Shown here: positions 24,670 to 34,361 of the stretch, piece by piece | Layout of the letters: each line of letters starts with the position of its first letter | How positions within the stretch are numbered: the stretch's first letter is position 1 | Origin: Bacteroides acidifaciens | GTDB lineage: Bacteria > Bacteroidota > Bacteroidia > Bacteroidales > Bacteroidaceae | Direction: 5' to 3' | DNA: 64,000 nucleotides | Assembly: GCF_024623065.1 (NCBI RefSeq) | Contig: NZ_JANJZR010000011.1 | Span: 1-64,000, forward strand | Made by a program: the position numbers and the translations under genes | The notes under the pieces: model-generated | What the model was told of the DNA's origin: nothing | The model's input: the letters and a program-made list of their open reading frames with translations, nothing else | Database searches by the model: none

Positions 24670-26160
24670 ATGGATTATCAGAACACTTTAAAGTACTTAT
24701 ATGAAAGTGTGCCTATGTTTCAGCAAATAGGAAGCAAAGCATATAAGCCGGGATTAGAGACTACACACAAATTGGACGAACATTTCGGGCATCCGCATCA
24801 ACAATTCAAGACGATACATATCGCAGGCACAAACGGAAAAGGTTCCTGTTCACATACCATCGCGGCAGTATTGCAAAGTGCCGGCTACCGGGTCGGATTA
24901 TTCACCTCTCCTCACCTGATTGATTTTCGCGAACGCATCCGCATCAACGGTGAGATGGTACCGGAAGAGTATGTAGTCAATTTTGTGGAAGAGCACCGCG
25001 CGTTCTTCGAACCGCTGCACCCTTCTTTCTTCGAACTGACCACTGCTATGGCATTCCGTTATTTTGCCGACCAAAAAGTAGACGTGGCGGTTATCGAAGT
25101 AGGCATGGGCGGACGCCTGGACTGTACGAATATCATCCATCCGGATTTGTGTATTATCACCAATATCAGTTTCGACCATACCCAATATCTGGGAGACACG
25201 CTGACAAAGATTGCCAAAGAGAAAGCCGGCATCATCAAGGAAGGCGTCCCGGTAGTTGTCGGCAGAGCCAAAGGGGCGGTGAAACGTGTGTTCACCATGA
25301 AAGCCAAAGCAATGAATGCGCCCATCGAATATGCCCGTGAAAAGACGCGCCACTGGAACATGGAGATACTTCCTTATTCAAGGTTGCAGGAGGCAAGGAC
25401 AAGGGCGGACGAAATAATGCAGACCCTACACCACATGATCAAAGCAATAGGCGAGCAGTCGGAAGAACAGGGAAATCGAATGCGGCAAGCATTGCTCATG
25501 CTGGACGTACCAAGTAGCATACGTGCGATAGACCAGATACTTGACAAAAGAAAAGACGCTATCAGAATCAACAATGAAATGTTTCCTTTCGGACTTTACA
25601 CAGAGTTGAGCGGAGCTTACCAGTTCGAAAACATGTTCACCATTCTGAAAGCTCTTGCGGTACTGACCAAATTGAACTACAACATCACCCCCCGGAACTA
25701 CTTCGACGGTTTTGCAAACGTTTGTCAACTCACCGGACTGATGGGGCGTTGGCAGAAAGTGCACAGCTATCCGGACATTATCTGTGACACGGGACATAAT
25801 ATCGACGGAATCGAATATATCCACGTACAACTCGATGCTATCCGCAAAACTTTCGGTCAGGAAATTCATTTCGTATTCGGCATGGTCAATGACAAAGATA
25901 TCAAAGGTGTCCTGCAAGTGTTGCCGAAAGATGCCACTTACTACTTCACCAAAGCTAGCGTGAAACGTGCGCTGCCGGAAAATGAATTGATGGAACTGGC
26001 AGAACAAGCCGGATTGAAAGGAACTGCCTACCCTACTGTGGTGGATGCCGTACAGGCAGCGAAAAAGAACTGCCCCCCAAAAGATCTTATCTTCGTGGGA
26101 GGCAGCAATTTCATTGTCGCAGACTTGTTAGCGAACCGCGATACACTCAATCTCTACTAA
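24670..26160 (+). CDS. folC: bifunctional folylpolyglutamate/dihydrofolate synthase
   Basis: The Mur-ligase-type protein shows the P-loop GTNGKGSCSHTIAAVL (about 53-68), the folate loop TSPHLIDFRERIRING and ISFDHTQYLGDTLTKIAKEKAGIIK. It adds glutamate to dihydropteroate and to tetrahydrofolate in the cytoplasm. At 496 residues it is about 60-70 longer than most FolC proteins. The extra part is an alpha-helical, charged insertion at about 233-305, just before GAYQFENMFTILKAL. Its last 33 bases overlap the end of the convergent ridA gene. Confidence 0.93.
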   Translation: MDYQNTLKYLYESVPMFQQIGSKAYKPGLETTHKLDEHFGHPHQQFKTIHIAGTNGKGSCSHTIAAVLQSAGYRVGLFTSPHLIDFRERIRINGEMVPEEYVVNFVEEHRAFFEPLHPSFFELTTAMAFRYFADQKVDVAVIEVGMGGRLDCTNIIHPDLCIITNISFDHTQYLGDTLTKIAKEKAGIIKEGVPVVVGRAKGAVKRVFTMKAKAMNAPIEYAREKTRHWNMEILPYSRLQEARTRADEIMQTLHHMIKAIGEQSEEQGNRMRQALLMLDVPSSIRAIDQILDKRKDAIRINNEMFPFGLYTELSGAYQFENMFTILKALAVLTKLNYNITPRNYFDGFANVCQLTGLMGRWQKVHSYPDIICDTGHNIDGIEYIHVQLDAIRKTFGQEIHFVFGMVNDKDIKGVLQVLPKDATYYFTKASVKRALPENELMELAEQAGLKGTAYPTVVDAVQAAKKNCPPKDLIFVGGSNFIVADLLANRDTLNLY

Positions 26161-26502
26161 CGCATCCTTTGGCAAAGCTTTTACGGCAAACGCCGAGCGT
26201 GCCGGAAAAGCTCCATCAAAATAGGTGGCATACACGCCATTCATCCCTGCAAAGAGGGACATATCCTGAAGAAATACAGTAGTTTTGACAATGTCAGCCA
26301 TTGTCAATCCTGCTTCTTCAAGAATGTGTTTGATATTCTCCAACGACTGACGCGCCTGTCCTTCTATCCCTTCAGCCATCTCTCCCGTAGCGGCATCAAT
26401 AGGTAATTGCCCGGACACAAATACCATTCCATTAGCTTCTATCGCCTGGCTGTAAGGCCCGATAGCTCCGGGTGCTTTCTCACTGCAAATTACTTTTTTC
26501 AT
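26128..26502 (-). CDS. RidA-family enamine/imine deaminase
   Basis: The 124-residue protein has the full RidA/YjgF signature: SEKAPGAIGPYSQAIEANGMVFVSGQLP, and near the C-terminus FPARSAFAVKALPKDALVEIECIA with the catalytic Arg. These proteins hydrolyse reactive enamines from PLP enzymes such as threonine dehydratase. It is transcribed towards folC and the two coding sequences overlap by 33 bases. Length and start are standard. Confidence 0.93.
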   Translation of the reverse strand: MKKVICSEKAPGAIGPYSQAIEANGMVFVSGQLPIDAATGEMAEGIEGQARQSLENIKHILEEAGLTMADIVKTTVFLQDMSLFAGMNGVYATYFDGAFPARSAFAVKALPKDALVEIECIAVR

Positions 26503-26796
26503 ATTTATTCTTATTTTCTGTTTTACTGACTTTCAAAGATAGTAAAAAAAAACACTCGCAAAACGATTCATTCACAAAATTACACCATCCCATTGCATTA
26601 TCACTTCCCACTTTTCCGGCTGTCCGGCTCCGTGCGGACCATGCGGAACTGTGACAATCACCAAATCACAGCGGAAAATCAACGTCACCTTTATCTGTTT
26701 CAACAACTCATCTATCAAAACTCTCAAATCCTAGAGAAGCTTGGAATGGCGGTCCCAAACGATAGTACATACACTAACTTTTTGGGGCAACCTCTT

Positions 26797-28503
26797 TTAC
26801 TTGCAGTATTTCTTAATCAATTCGTCCACGTTCGGATCGCCCAGTTCCTTCGCTTTCTTGAAGTTTGCGCAAGCCTCGTCCGTCTTCTTCAACTGCACCT
26901 GGCAAAGTCCCAGCAAGCGGTAGGCTTCGCCGTATTTCGGGTCATTTTTCAGAATACCATTCAGTATTTCAATAGCTTTCTCATAGCGTCCTACACGCAG
27001 GTTGACAACAGCGTTTTCGGCCTGGTAAGTCAAGTCTGCGGGGTTCAGTTCCACTGCTTTTGCAATGTCGTCCAATGCACGTTGGTATTGGCGCGCTTTC
27101 AAGGCAGCTTGTTCGCGATAATAATAAAACACGTCGTTCACCTGACCGTTGACAGCTTTAAAATAAGCGTCATAATCGAGCATTGCGTTCCGCGGCTGGC
27201 CGGCATTCATATTTATTTGCGCACGTTCCAGCAGATAAGGGGCAAAGTCGGCGGTAATCGGTTGCGGACAACGGGCGATGCAGCTATCCATCAATACCAA
27301 AATCTCTTTCGGTTCAGCTTTCAACAACTCTTTCGTCTTCGCAGCACTGAAGAACGTACCGGCAGAAGCCATATTGCTGGCATTTACTTTCTCATAAGCC
27401 GCCAAAGCTCCGGCATAATCCTGCTGGGCAAATAATATATCGCCTTCCAGTTGCACGTATATAGGCAGCGGGTCGATAGCGAATGCCTGACGGACATTCT
27501 TCAAAGCAGTGTCATACGTCCAATCCTTATACGTTTTCTCCGGCTTCGACAGTTGGTAAGCATACATCAGCTTACCTATATTATAATATACATCATCTTT
27601 CTTCTGAGCCACTTTCAAAGCCTGATTCAAGTCGACAACGGCTTTATCGAACCAAGACTGGTTGTCCTTAGCCTTAGCCACATAATAATTCGCGCGGCGC
27701 AGATAACCGTCTGTGTTAGCAGGGAACTGACGAATAAAATCATCCAGCAACTTGCCATAATCCTCTGATGACAGACTGGAAGAAGCCATGAACAAATACA
27801 CCAATGCTTGGTCTTCCGTATCCGGCAACCCTTTCTGGATACCGATACTCTTCAGTGCTGCATCCCCAAGCGAAAGGGCGCTAATCTTCTGAGCCATGGC
27901 AAAGGCAGCTCCTGCGGCATAACAGGTAGTCACTGTATCGAGCCCGGACGACTTCTGCGCAATGCCGAACACCTGACCTTCTACATTCATCACCGGACAG
28001 CTCACCATCTTGTCTTTCATCTGCATGCCCAACGTATAATAATGGTATTCGCCGGCCACCTTGGAAACCTCTTTCACCTTGCCCGAAACGCAAGCAATGC
28101 TTTTCTGTGTAGAATAGGGAAGCATCCACGCATCAGTTCCTACTGCCGGAGTAGTCTTAGCCACCACCAACGCAGGTACTTTCTTTTCGGTAATAGCTAC
28201 ACGGAACTTGATGACATCATACATATCATTCGCTCCAAGTATGGTGCTAACCGGCATCTGTTTGCCTTCCGCCGTGATAACCACCGCACGCTCGGCGCCT
28301 TTAAAAAGAGAGTAGTCGGACAAAGCCAACCCATCTTCGGACACGAAAAATCCATTTCCGGTATTCAGCATCTTGTCATTCTTGTCATAAGTCACTACAG
28401 AGAAGACAGCACGTTTCGCCTTCTCCACCCATTTAGGGGTTTGTGCCATGCTTCCCTGTGCTAGGAAGAAAAGCAACAAAGGTAGGATTAAAATCTTCTT
28501 CAT
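26797..28503 (-). CDS. exported TPR protein with a degenerate trypsin-like domain
   Basis: The 568-residue protein starts at MKKILILPLLLFFLAQGSMA, a signal peptide. The N-terminal 200 residues follow the HtrA-type fold (GNGFFVSEDGLALSDYSLFK, and a strand with MYDVIKFRV). The histidine position reads SDYS instead of NHV, and the serine motif GNSGG is replaced by CPVMN, so proteolysis is unlikely. Five or more TPR repeats follow (about 250-565). It lies one base after the rlmB stop codon in the dnaN-to-rlmB gene run. It is probably a periplasmic scaffold or binding protein. Confidence 0.8.
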   Translation of the reverse strand: MKKILILPLLLFFLAQGSMAQTPKWVEKAKRAVFSVVTYDKNDKMLNTGNGFFVSEDGLALSDYSLFKGAERAVVITAEGKQMPVSTILGANDMYDVIKFRVAITEKKVPALVVAKTTPAVGTDAWMLPYSTQKSIACVSGKVKEVSKVAGEYHYYTLGMQMKDKMVSCPVMNVEGQVFGIAQKSSGLDTVTTCYAAGAAFAMAQKISALSLGDAALKSIGIQKGLPDTEDQALVYLFMASSSLSSEDYGKLLDDFIRQFPANTDGYLRRANYYVAKAKDNQSWFDKAVVDLNQALKVAQKKDDVYYNIGKLMYAYQLSKPEKTYKDWTYDTALKNVRQAFAIDPLPIYVQLEGDILFAQQDYAGALAAYEKVNASNMASAGTFFSAAKTKELLKAEPKEILVLMDSCIARCPQPITADFAPYLLERAQINMNAGQPRNAMLDYDAYFKAVNGQVNDVFYYYREQAALKARQYQRALDDIAKAVELNPADLTYQAENAVVNLRVGRYEKAIEILNGILKNDPKYGEAYRLLGLCQVQLKKTDEACANFKKAKELGDPNVDELIKKYCK

Positions 28504-28504
28504 A

Positions 28505-29248
28505 TCAGTCATTGTTTCTTTGTTTCACACCTTCGTAAATCAAGATGCCTGCAGCCACGGAAACGTTCAGAGACTCGATTTTTCCCAACATCGGTATCTT
28601 CACCCATTCGTCGCAGAGCGCCAGATTCTCATAAGACACCCCTGTATCCTCCGCTCCCATGATGATACACAACGGGCCTGTATAATCGGCTTTCGTATAG
28701 TCGTAATCCCCCTTCTCAGTGGCAGCCACAATGCGGAAACCGCTATCTTTCAGGTATTGCAGCGTCGAACGCAAGCTCTGCTCGCGGCATACAGGAAGCG
28801 TATGCAACGCCCCTGCCGAAGTCTTCACGGCATCCGCATTCACAGATGCGCTGCCACGGGCAGGAATAATCACGGCGTCTACGGCAGCACACTCGCAAGT
28901 ACGGGCAATCGCACCGAAATTACGCACATCCGTCACTCCGTCCAGCATCACAAAAAACGGATTCTTCCCCTGCTCGAACAAGAAAGGAACAAGGTCTTCC
29001 GTCTTCTGATAAGTCACAGACGAAATGAACGCCACCACACCTTGGTGATTCTTCCGGGTAATACGGTTGATACGCTCCACCGGAACACGCTGAACCGGAA
29101 TCAACAAACCTTTCAAAGCTGCAAAAAGTTCCTTGGAAAGTTCACTCTGAATGTCTTTCTTTACCAGGATTTTATCAATCTCTTTTCCAGCCTGAATGGC
29201 TTCTATCACGGCACGAACGCCGAAAATCATTTCACTTTTATCTAACAT
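28505..29248 (-). CDS. rlmB: TrmH-family 23S rRNA 2'-O-methyltransferase (RlmB-like)
   Basis: The 247-residue SpoU/TrmH protein has an N-terminal substrate-binding domain (IFGVRAVIEAIQAGKEIDKI) and the knotted SPOUT domain. The three motifs are present: NFGAIARTCECA, IIMGAEDTGVS and IPMLGKIESLNVSVAAGILIYE. RlmB methylates G2251 in the peptidyl-transferase loop of 23S rRNA. It sits between recN and the TPR gene, in line with both. The name is by family similarity and another rRNA guanosine or uridine target is possible. Confidence 0.88.
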   Translation of the reverse strand: MLDKSEMIFGVRAVIEAIQAGKEIDKILVKKDIQSELSKELFAALKGLLIPVQRVPVERINRITRKNHQGVVAFISSVTYQKTEDLVPFLFEQGKNPFFVMLDGVTDVRNFGAIARTCECAAVDAVIIPARGSASVNADAVKTSAGALHTLPVCREQSLRSTLQYLKDSGFRIVAATEKGDYDYTKADYTGPLCIIMGAEDTGVSYENLALCDEWVKIPMLGKIESLNVSVAAGILIYEGVKQRNND

Positions 29249-29304
29249 CGCGGTTATTTACTATTTTACTATTTACCAATTAACTATTTGTCTACCCCTA
29301 ATCG

Positions 29305-30966
29305 TTACTTGCTGTTTAACAGAGCTTTGGCGTTACTGAGAGCGGCTTCGGTCAGCGTAGCGCCGCTCAACATATGAGCAATTTCCTCTACCCGTTCTTC
29401 ATCGGTGAGACGGCGGATATGGCTGTTCGTTTCCGTATCACTGTCTTTCTTATATACTTTATAATGCGCACGTCCGCGGGCAGCGATTTGCGGCAAGTGG
29501 GTGATACTGATAACCTGGCGATTCTGCTCGCCCATCTCCTGCATCATGTCCGCCATGCGGTCGGCTATCTCGCCGGATACTCCGGTGTCTATCTCATCAA
29601 ACACGATGGTCGGCAGCTTCACGGCTCCGGCAATCATGGCTTTGATAGAAAGCATGACGCGGGCTATCTCACCGCCCGAAGCTACGGAAGAGATATTCTG
29701 CAACATACCGTTCTTGTTGGCGGAAAACAGGAAGCCGACAGTGTCTTCCCCTTGCAATCCGGGTTCTTTCTTGAATCCCATTTCCACCTGAAAACGAACG
29801 TTCGGCATCCCTAGCGGAACCAAGCGTGCCGCCAATTGCTTTTCCACTTCACGTGCCGCCTTCGTACGGGCTTTGGTGAGCAGTTCCGCCTGTTGCTTCA
29901 CTTGCTTATATTGTTCTTCCTTGCGGTCGGTCAGCCCGGCAATACGGTCATCATAAGAAGTGATGGCAGACAACTTGCTCCGATACTCTTCCGTCAATGC
30001 AATCAGCTCGCCGAGTGTCTGTACACGATGTTTCTGTTGCAAGGAATAAATCAGGTTCAAGCGCTCGTTCACTTCATCGAGCCGCACAGGATTAAATTCT
30101 ACAGAGTCACTTTGCGAAGAGACTTCATGCGAAATATCCTTCAGCTCGATATAAGCACTTTCCATACGTTCGGTAAGCTCCTTGGCGGGTTGGTAGACTC
30201 TTTGCAGGCTGTTCAGCGTGTTCAGACTATCTTTCAGATAAGAGAGCAAACCGCCCTCGTCGGAAACAAAGGATTGCTCCACCCGGTAAAGCCCCGCCTT
30301 GATTTCTTCCGCATGGCTCAAGGTTTCGGCTTCCTGTTCCAGCTCTTCCTGCTCGCCTTCGGAAAGGTGGGCTTCTTCGAGCTGTTCCAGTTGGAAACGT
30401 ATATAATCCTCGTCCGCACGGCTCTTCTCCGCCAGTGCCGTCAGTTCCGCCAGTTCGCGTTCGGTCTGCTTCCATTCGGCATAACGGGCATGGTATTTTT
30501 CCAATGCAGCGTCATTATGTGCCAATATATCAAGTACATTCAACTGGAAACCTTCTTTATTGAGCAACAGGTTCTGATGCTGTGAATGTACATCAATCAA
30601 CAGCTCGCCCAGCTCCTTGATTTGCGCCAGTGATGCAGGAGTATCATTGATGAATGCCCGGCTCTTGCCGGATGCCTGCACTTCACGGCGCAAAATGCAC
30701 TCCTCGTCATATTCCAGTTCGTTGTCTTCAAAAAACGGACGCATACCGTAGCCCGATATATCAAAACGAGCTTCTATGATACATTTAGAAGCTCCACGAC
30801 GAATCGCCTTCACATCGGCACGCTGTCCCAGCAGCAGACCGATGGCTCCTAGAATAATTGATTTTCCGGCTCCCGTTTCACCTGTTATAACGGAAAAACC
30901 TGTCTCGAAACTGATGTCCAGTTTCTCTATCAACGCGTAATTCTGAATGTATAGTGAACGTAACAT
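29305..30966 (-). CDS. recN: DNA repair protein RecN
   Basis: The 553-residue SMC-like protein carries Walker A GETGAGKSIILGAIG near residue 30, a long central coiled coil (about 150-350), the signature SVASGGEIARVMLSIKAM, Walker B LPTIVFDEIDTGVSG and the H-loop VISITHLPQIAA. It tethers or scaffolds DNA ends in double-strand break repair. It is 9 nt from coaBC and belongs to the dnaN-exonuclease-coaBC-recN-rlmB run. Length and order of motifs are standard. Confidence 0.96.
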   Translation of the reverse strand: MLRSLYIQNYALIEKLDISFETGFSVITGETGAGKSIILGAIGLLLGQRADVKAIRRGASKCIIEARFDISGYGMRPFFEDNELEYDEECILRREVQASGKSRAFINDTPASLAQIKELGELLIDVHSQHQNLLLNKEGFQLNVLDILAHNDAALEKYHARYAEWKQTERELAELTALAEKSRADEDYIRFQLEQLEEAHLSEGEQEELEQEAETLSHAEEIKAGLYRVEQSFVSDEGGLLSYLKDSLNTLNSLQRVYQPAKELTERMESAYIELKDISHEVSSQSDSVEFNPVRLDEVNERLNLIYSLQQKHRVQTLGELIALTEEYRSKLSAITSYDDRIAGLTDRKEEQYKQVKQQAELLTKARTKAAREVEKQLAARLVPLGMPNVRFQVEMGFKKEPGLQGEDTVGFLFSANKNGMLQNISSVASGGEIARVMLSIKAMIAGAVKLPTIVFDEIDTGVSGEIADRMADMMQEMGEQNRQVISITHLPQIAARGRAHYKVYKKDSDTETNSHIRRLTDEERVEEIAHMLSGATLTEAALSNAKALLNSK

Positions 30967-30975
30967 TGGGATAAG

Positions 30976-32193
30976 TTAAGAGTTAAGAGTTGAGAGTTTC
31001 AATTCATCAGACAGACGGTCGATGATATCCTGCGCCACTTCCGTTTTCGATTTCAGCGGATAGTCCGTGCGGCCTTTCCGGTCGATGATACTGATTTTGT
31101 TGGTATCGTGACGGAAGCCGGCTCCCACGTCGTTCAGCGAGTTGAGCACGATAAAGTCGAAGTTCTTGCGTTCGAGCTTTCCTTCAGCGTTCTGCTGCTC
31201 GTTGTTGGTTTCGAGAGCAAAGCCCACCAACAACTGACCTTCTCTTTTCGCAGCCCCCAAGCCGGCTGCAATATCTTTCGTTGCTTGAAGATGCAATGTC
31301 AGTTCCCTCTCTTTCTCCCGTTTTATCTTCTTGTCGGCCACTGTCTCCGGACGATAATCGGCAACTGCCGCACAGAGGATGGCTGCATCGGCATCGGAGA
31401 AACAGGCTTGTGAGGCGACATGCATTTCTTCCGCCGATTCCACGTCAATACGGTGGATACGGGAGTGCTTTGCCTCCAGTTGCACAGGCCCCGCAATCAG
31501 CGTAACTTCCGCGCCACGGCGGGCGCATTCTTCCGCCAAAGCGAATCCCATCTTGCCTGAAGAATAATTGCCGATAAAACGGACAGGATCTATCTTTTCA
31601 TAGGTAGGCCCGGCTGTTATCATAATTTTCCGCCCTTGCAACTCGCCACTTGTCGAGAAGAATTCATCCAGTGCACGGATGATGGCTTCCGGCTCTTCCA
31701 TACGTCCCTTCCCTACCAGATGGCTGGCAAGTTCTCCCGTTCCCGGTTCGATAATATGATTGCCAAACGAGCGCAGTGTGTCCAAGTTCTTCTGAGTGGA
31801 AGGGTGGGCATACATATCCAAATCCATGGCAGGAGCAACAAATACCGGGGCTTTTGCCGAAAGATAAGTGGTTATCAGCATATTGTCGGCTATCCCGTTT
31901 GCCATCTTGCCGATGGTAGAAGCGGTGGCAGGCGCAATCAGCATCGCATCCGCCCACAGGCCAAGGTCAACGTGGCTGTTCCACGTCCCGTCACGTTGAG
32001 CAAAAAATTCGCTGATGACCGGTTTGCTAGTCAAAGCCGAAAGAGTGATGGGAGTAATAAATTCTTTTCCCGCCGGAGTAATTACGACTTGCACTTCCGC
32101 CCCTTGCTTAATAAGTCCGCGAATGATATAACAAGCCTTGTACGCGGCAATACTGCCGGTAATTCCAAGAATTATCTTTTTTCCTTTTAGCAT
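30976..32193 (-). CDS. coaBC: bifunctional phosphopantothenoylcysteine decarboxylase/phosphopantothenate-cysteine ligase
   Basis: The 405-residue protein joins CoaC (flavoprotein; GSIAAYKACYIIRGLIKQGA, SNxxD-like WNSHVDLGLWADAMLIAPAT, PAMDLDMYAHPSTQKNLDTL and the GTGELASHLVGKGRM loop) to CoaB (MITAGPTYEKIDPVRFIGNYSSGKMG, AAVADYRP, and the NDV motif). It makes 4'-phosphopantetheine from phosphopantothenate and cysteine in CoA synthesis. Its ATG overlaps the stop codon of the exonuclease gene by one base, so translation is probably coupled. Confidence 0.96.
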   Translation of the reverse strand: MLKGKKIILGITGSIAAYKACYIIRGLIKQGAEVQVVITPAGKEFITPITLSALTSKPVISEFFAQRDGTWNSHVDLGLWADAMLIAPATASTIGKMANGIADNMLITTYLSAKAPVFVAPAMDLDMYAHPSTQKNLDTLRSFGNHIIEPGTGELASHLVGKGRMEEPEAIIRALDEFFSTSGELQGRKIMITAGPTYEKIDPVRFIGNYSSGKMGFALAEECARRGAEVTLIAGPVQLEAKHSRIHRIDVESAEEMHVASQACFSDADAAILCAAVADYRPETVADKKIKREKERELTLHLQATKDIAAGLGAAKREGQLLVGFALETNNEQQNAEGKLERKNFDFIVLNSLNDVGAGFRHDTNKISIIDRKGRTDYPLKSKTEVAQDIIDRLSDELKLSTLNS

Positions 32194-32972
32194 TATTTTG
32201 TAATCAAATTACTCATTTCACGCAAACGGATTTTTGTCAATGTCGCTTTTGTATTCAGCGTAAAATCACTGTTCAAAATCCAACTGTAATATCCGGGGTC
32301 TTTCTTCAATACCTCAGCTACGGACATTCCTTTGTACTTTCCGAAATTGAACACTTCTACCCCATTATCATCGTACACCATACGTCCGGCAAAGTCCACA
32401 TTCTTGTTGTAGCTGGAGTAATCCGCCAAAAATGCCATATCGTTCTGAAGGTCGGGATAACGGTCGAGTTGTGCTTTCAGCACTTCGTAAGTAGCCCGCG
32501 TATCCGCTTCCGCAGTATGCGCATCTTCCAGATTCTTTTCGCAATAGAATTTGTAGGCAGCAGACAGGGTACGTTGTTCCATTTTGTGGAAAATCACCTG
32601 TACATCTATAAATTTCCGCTTTGTCATGTCGATATCTACTCCGGCACGCAGAAACTCTTCCGCCAGCACCGGAATATCGAAACGATTGGAATTGAATCCC
32701 GCCAAGTCACAACCCTCGATATCGCGGGCAATGTTCTTTGCCACTTCCTTGAAAGTAGGGCAGTCAGCCACATCGGCATCATAAATACCGTGTACGGCAG
32801 AAGATGCTTCCGGTATATGCATTTCAGGGTTGATACGCAAGGTTTTTGCTTCCTCGTTCCCATTCGGGTAAACTTTCAAATAACAGATTTCAACAATACG
32901 GTCTGTGTTGATATTGGTTCCAGTCGTCTCAAGGTCGAAAAAGACGATGGGATTTTTCAAGTTTAATTTCAT
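32193..32972 (-). CDS. DnaQ-type 3'-5' exonuclease with a C-terminal DUF3820-like module
   Basis: The 259-residue protein has the DEDDh exonuclease motifs: FFDLETTG (residues 11-18), GFNSNRFDIPVL, and HTAEADTRATYEV near 152. The last 60 residues (FGKYKGMSVAEVLKKDPGYY...WILNSDFTLNTKA) resemble the DUF3820/KOW-like motif often fused to Bacteroidetes DnaQ exonucleases. It could serve as a proofreading or repair nuclease, and its position downstream of dnaN supports a replication role. It overlaps coaBC by one base. Confidence 0.88.
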   Translation of the reverse strand: MKLNLKNPIVFFDLETTGTNINTDRIVEICYLKVYPNGNEEAKTLRINPEMHIPEASSAVHGIYDADVADCPTFKEVAKNIARDIEGCDLAGFNSNRFDIPVLAEEFLRAGVDIDMTKRKFIDVQVIFHKMEQRTLSAAYKFYCEKNLEDAHTAEADTRATYEVLKAQLDRYPDLQNDMAFLADYSSYNKNVDFAGRMVYDDNGVEVFNFGKYKGMSVAEVLKKDPGYYSWILNSDFTLNTKATLTKIRLREMSNLITK

Positions 32973-32996
32973 TTCTGTTTATTTTATTGAGTCACC

Positions 32997-33075
32997 ACAG
33001 AGGACACAGAGGACACAAAGGGTTATTTAATAATAAATATTCAAATTTATCCTCTGTGTCCTCTGCGTCCTCTGT
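32997..33075. terminator. large stem-loop between dnaN and the exonuclease gene
   Basis: ACAGAGGACACAGAGGACAC pairs with repeated TCCTCTGTGTCCTCTGCGTC at the right side. Both arms are themselves internal repeats of GAGGACAC. It may terminate dnaN transcripts or protect mRNA ends; no clear T-run is seen. Confidence 0.5.
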
Positions 33076-33087
33076 AGTAAATTAACA

Positions 33088-34209
33088 TTAATCGTTCAGC
33101 ATCATAGGCATCAGCAACATCAGCAAGTCTTCGTTCTCTTCCTGTTCCACGGGGATGATTACGCCGGCACGTGACGGGTCTGCCAATTCGATGATTACTT
33201 CATCTGCCGAGATATTGTTCAAGATGTCAATCAGGAAGGTAGACTTGAAGCCGATACTCATTGCGGCACCTGCATACTGGCACACCTGGGTTTCTTCGGC
33301 AGAAGTAGAGAAGTCGATATCCTGCGCTGAAATCACAATCTGGTTCTCCTGCATACGAAGTTTAATCAAACTGCTCGCTTGTGACGAGAAGATAGACACA
33401 CGGCGCAAGGCTCCCACCAACTGCTGGCGGTCTACGGTCAACTTGTGAGGGTTGTTTTGAGGAATCACCGAGTTGTAGTTTGGATAACGTCCTTCGATGA
33501 GACGGCACACCATGCGGTACTTTTCAAGCATAAATACGGCATTGCGTTCGTCAAATTCGATAGTTACGGTTCCCTGTTCTTTCGGCAGAAGGTTCTTGAG
33601 CAGCGTAGCCGGTTTCTTCGGCAGGATGAAGGCTGCGCGTTCGTTGCCTTTGGCGGCCAACGTCTTGCAACGCACCAGTTTATGACCGTCCGAAGCCACC
33701 ATTGTGATGTCTTCTGTGGTAATATCGAAGTAAATACCATTCATTACAGGACGAAGTTCATCGTCGGCCGTAGCAAATACAGAGCGGTTGATACCACCCA
33801 GCAATACTTCTGCGTCCATTTCCACACGGACAGCGTTGTCACCCAATGTAGCCGACTGCGGGAATTCATCCGCGTTCTGCCCCATCAGGCTGTATTTTCC
33901 GTTTTGGTACTGCACTGTAATTTCGTAATTCTCCGGATTGATATCGAATGTCAGCGGTTGTTCCGGTATTTCTTTCAGTGCATCAAGCAGTGTTTTCGCT
34001 ACTACGGCAAAACGCCCGTTTGTATCGCCATTCACTTCGACGGTAGTCACCATCGTTGTTTCGCTATCAGATACGGTCACAGACAATGTTCCGTCTTCCA
34101 GTTCGAAGAGGAAACAATCGAGAATAGGCAACGCATTTTTTGAATTAATCACACGGCTGATGGCCTGTAAATGGCTGGAAAGAGCAGTACTTGAAACGAT
34201 AAATTTCAT
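33088..34209 (-). CDS. dnaN: DNA polymerase III beta sliding clamp
   Basis: The 373-residue protein shows the three-domain clamp: N-terminal MKFIVSSTALSSHLQAISRV, middle RPVMNGIYFD, and C-terminal FLIDILNNISADEVIIEL and the end LLMLLMPMML. The clamp encircles DNA and tethers polymerase and other partners. As in many Bacteroides it lies away from dnaA, here at the head of the exonuclease-coaBC-recN run. A TAACTTTG box lies at 34249-34256. Confidence 0.97.
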   Translation of the reverse strand: MKFIVSSTALSSHLQAISRVINSKNALPILDCFLFELEDGTLSVTVSDSETTMVTTVEVNGDTNGRFAVVAKTLLDALKEIPEQPLTFDINPENYEITVQYQNGKYSLMGQNADEFPQSATLGDNAVRVEMDAEVLLGGINRSVFATADDELRPVMNGIYFDITTEDITMVASDGHKLVRCKTLAAKGNERAAFILPKKPATLLKNLLPKEQGTVTIEFDERNAVFMLEKYRMVCRLIEGRYPNYNSVIPQNNPHKLTVDRQQLVGALRRVSIFSSQASSLIKLRMQENQIVISAQDIDFSTSAEETQVCQYAGAAMSIGFKSTFLIDILNNISADEVIIELADPSRAGVIIPVEQEENEDLLMLLMPMMLND

Positions 34210-34248
34210 ATATTTTCGTGTATTTAAGTTTTAAAAGTTCTATCGCAC

Positions 34249-34256
34249 AAAGTTAC
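34249..34256 (-). promoter_or_regulatory. -7 box for dnaN
   Basis: The minus strand reads TAACTTTG, identical to the rpoD -7 box, 39 nt before the ATG. No exact TTTG is found at the usual distance. Confidence 0.55.
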
Positions 34257-34361
34257 GAAAAAAGATTCGTGCCACCCAACAAAACAAAAGAAAAAACAGA
34301 GTTTGTGTGAGGGATATTCCTAAAAAATCGTAACTTCGCCGCAGAATTTAAATTAATCGCA

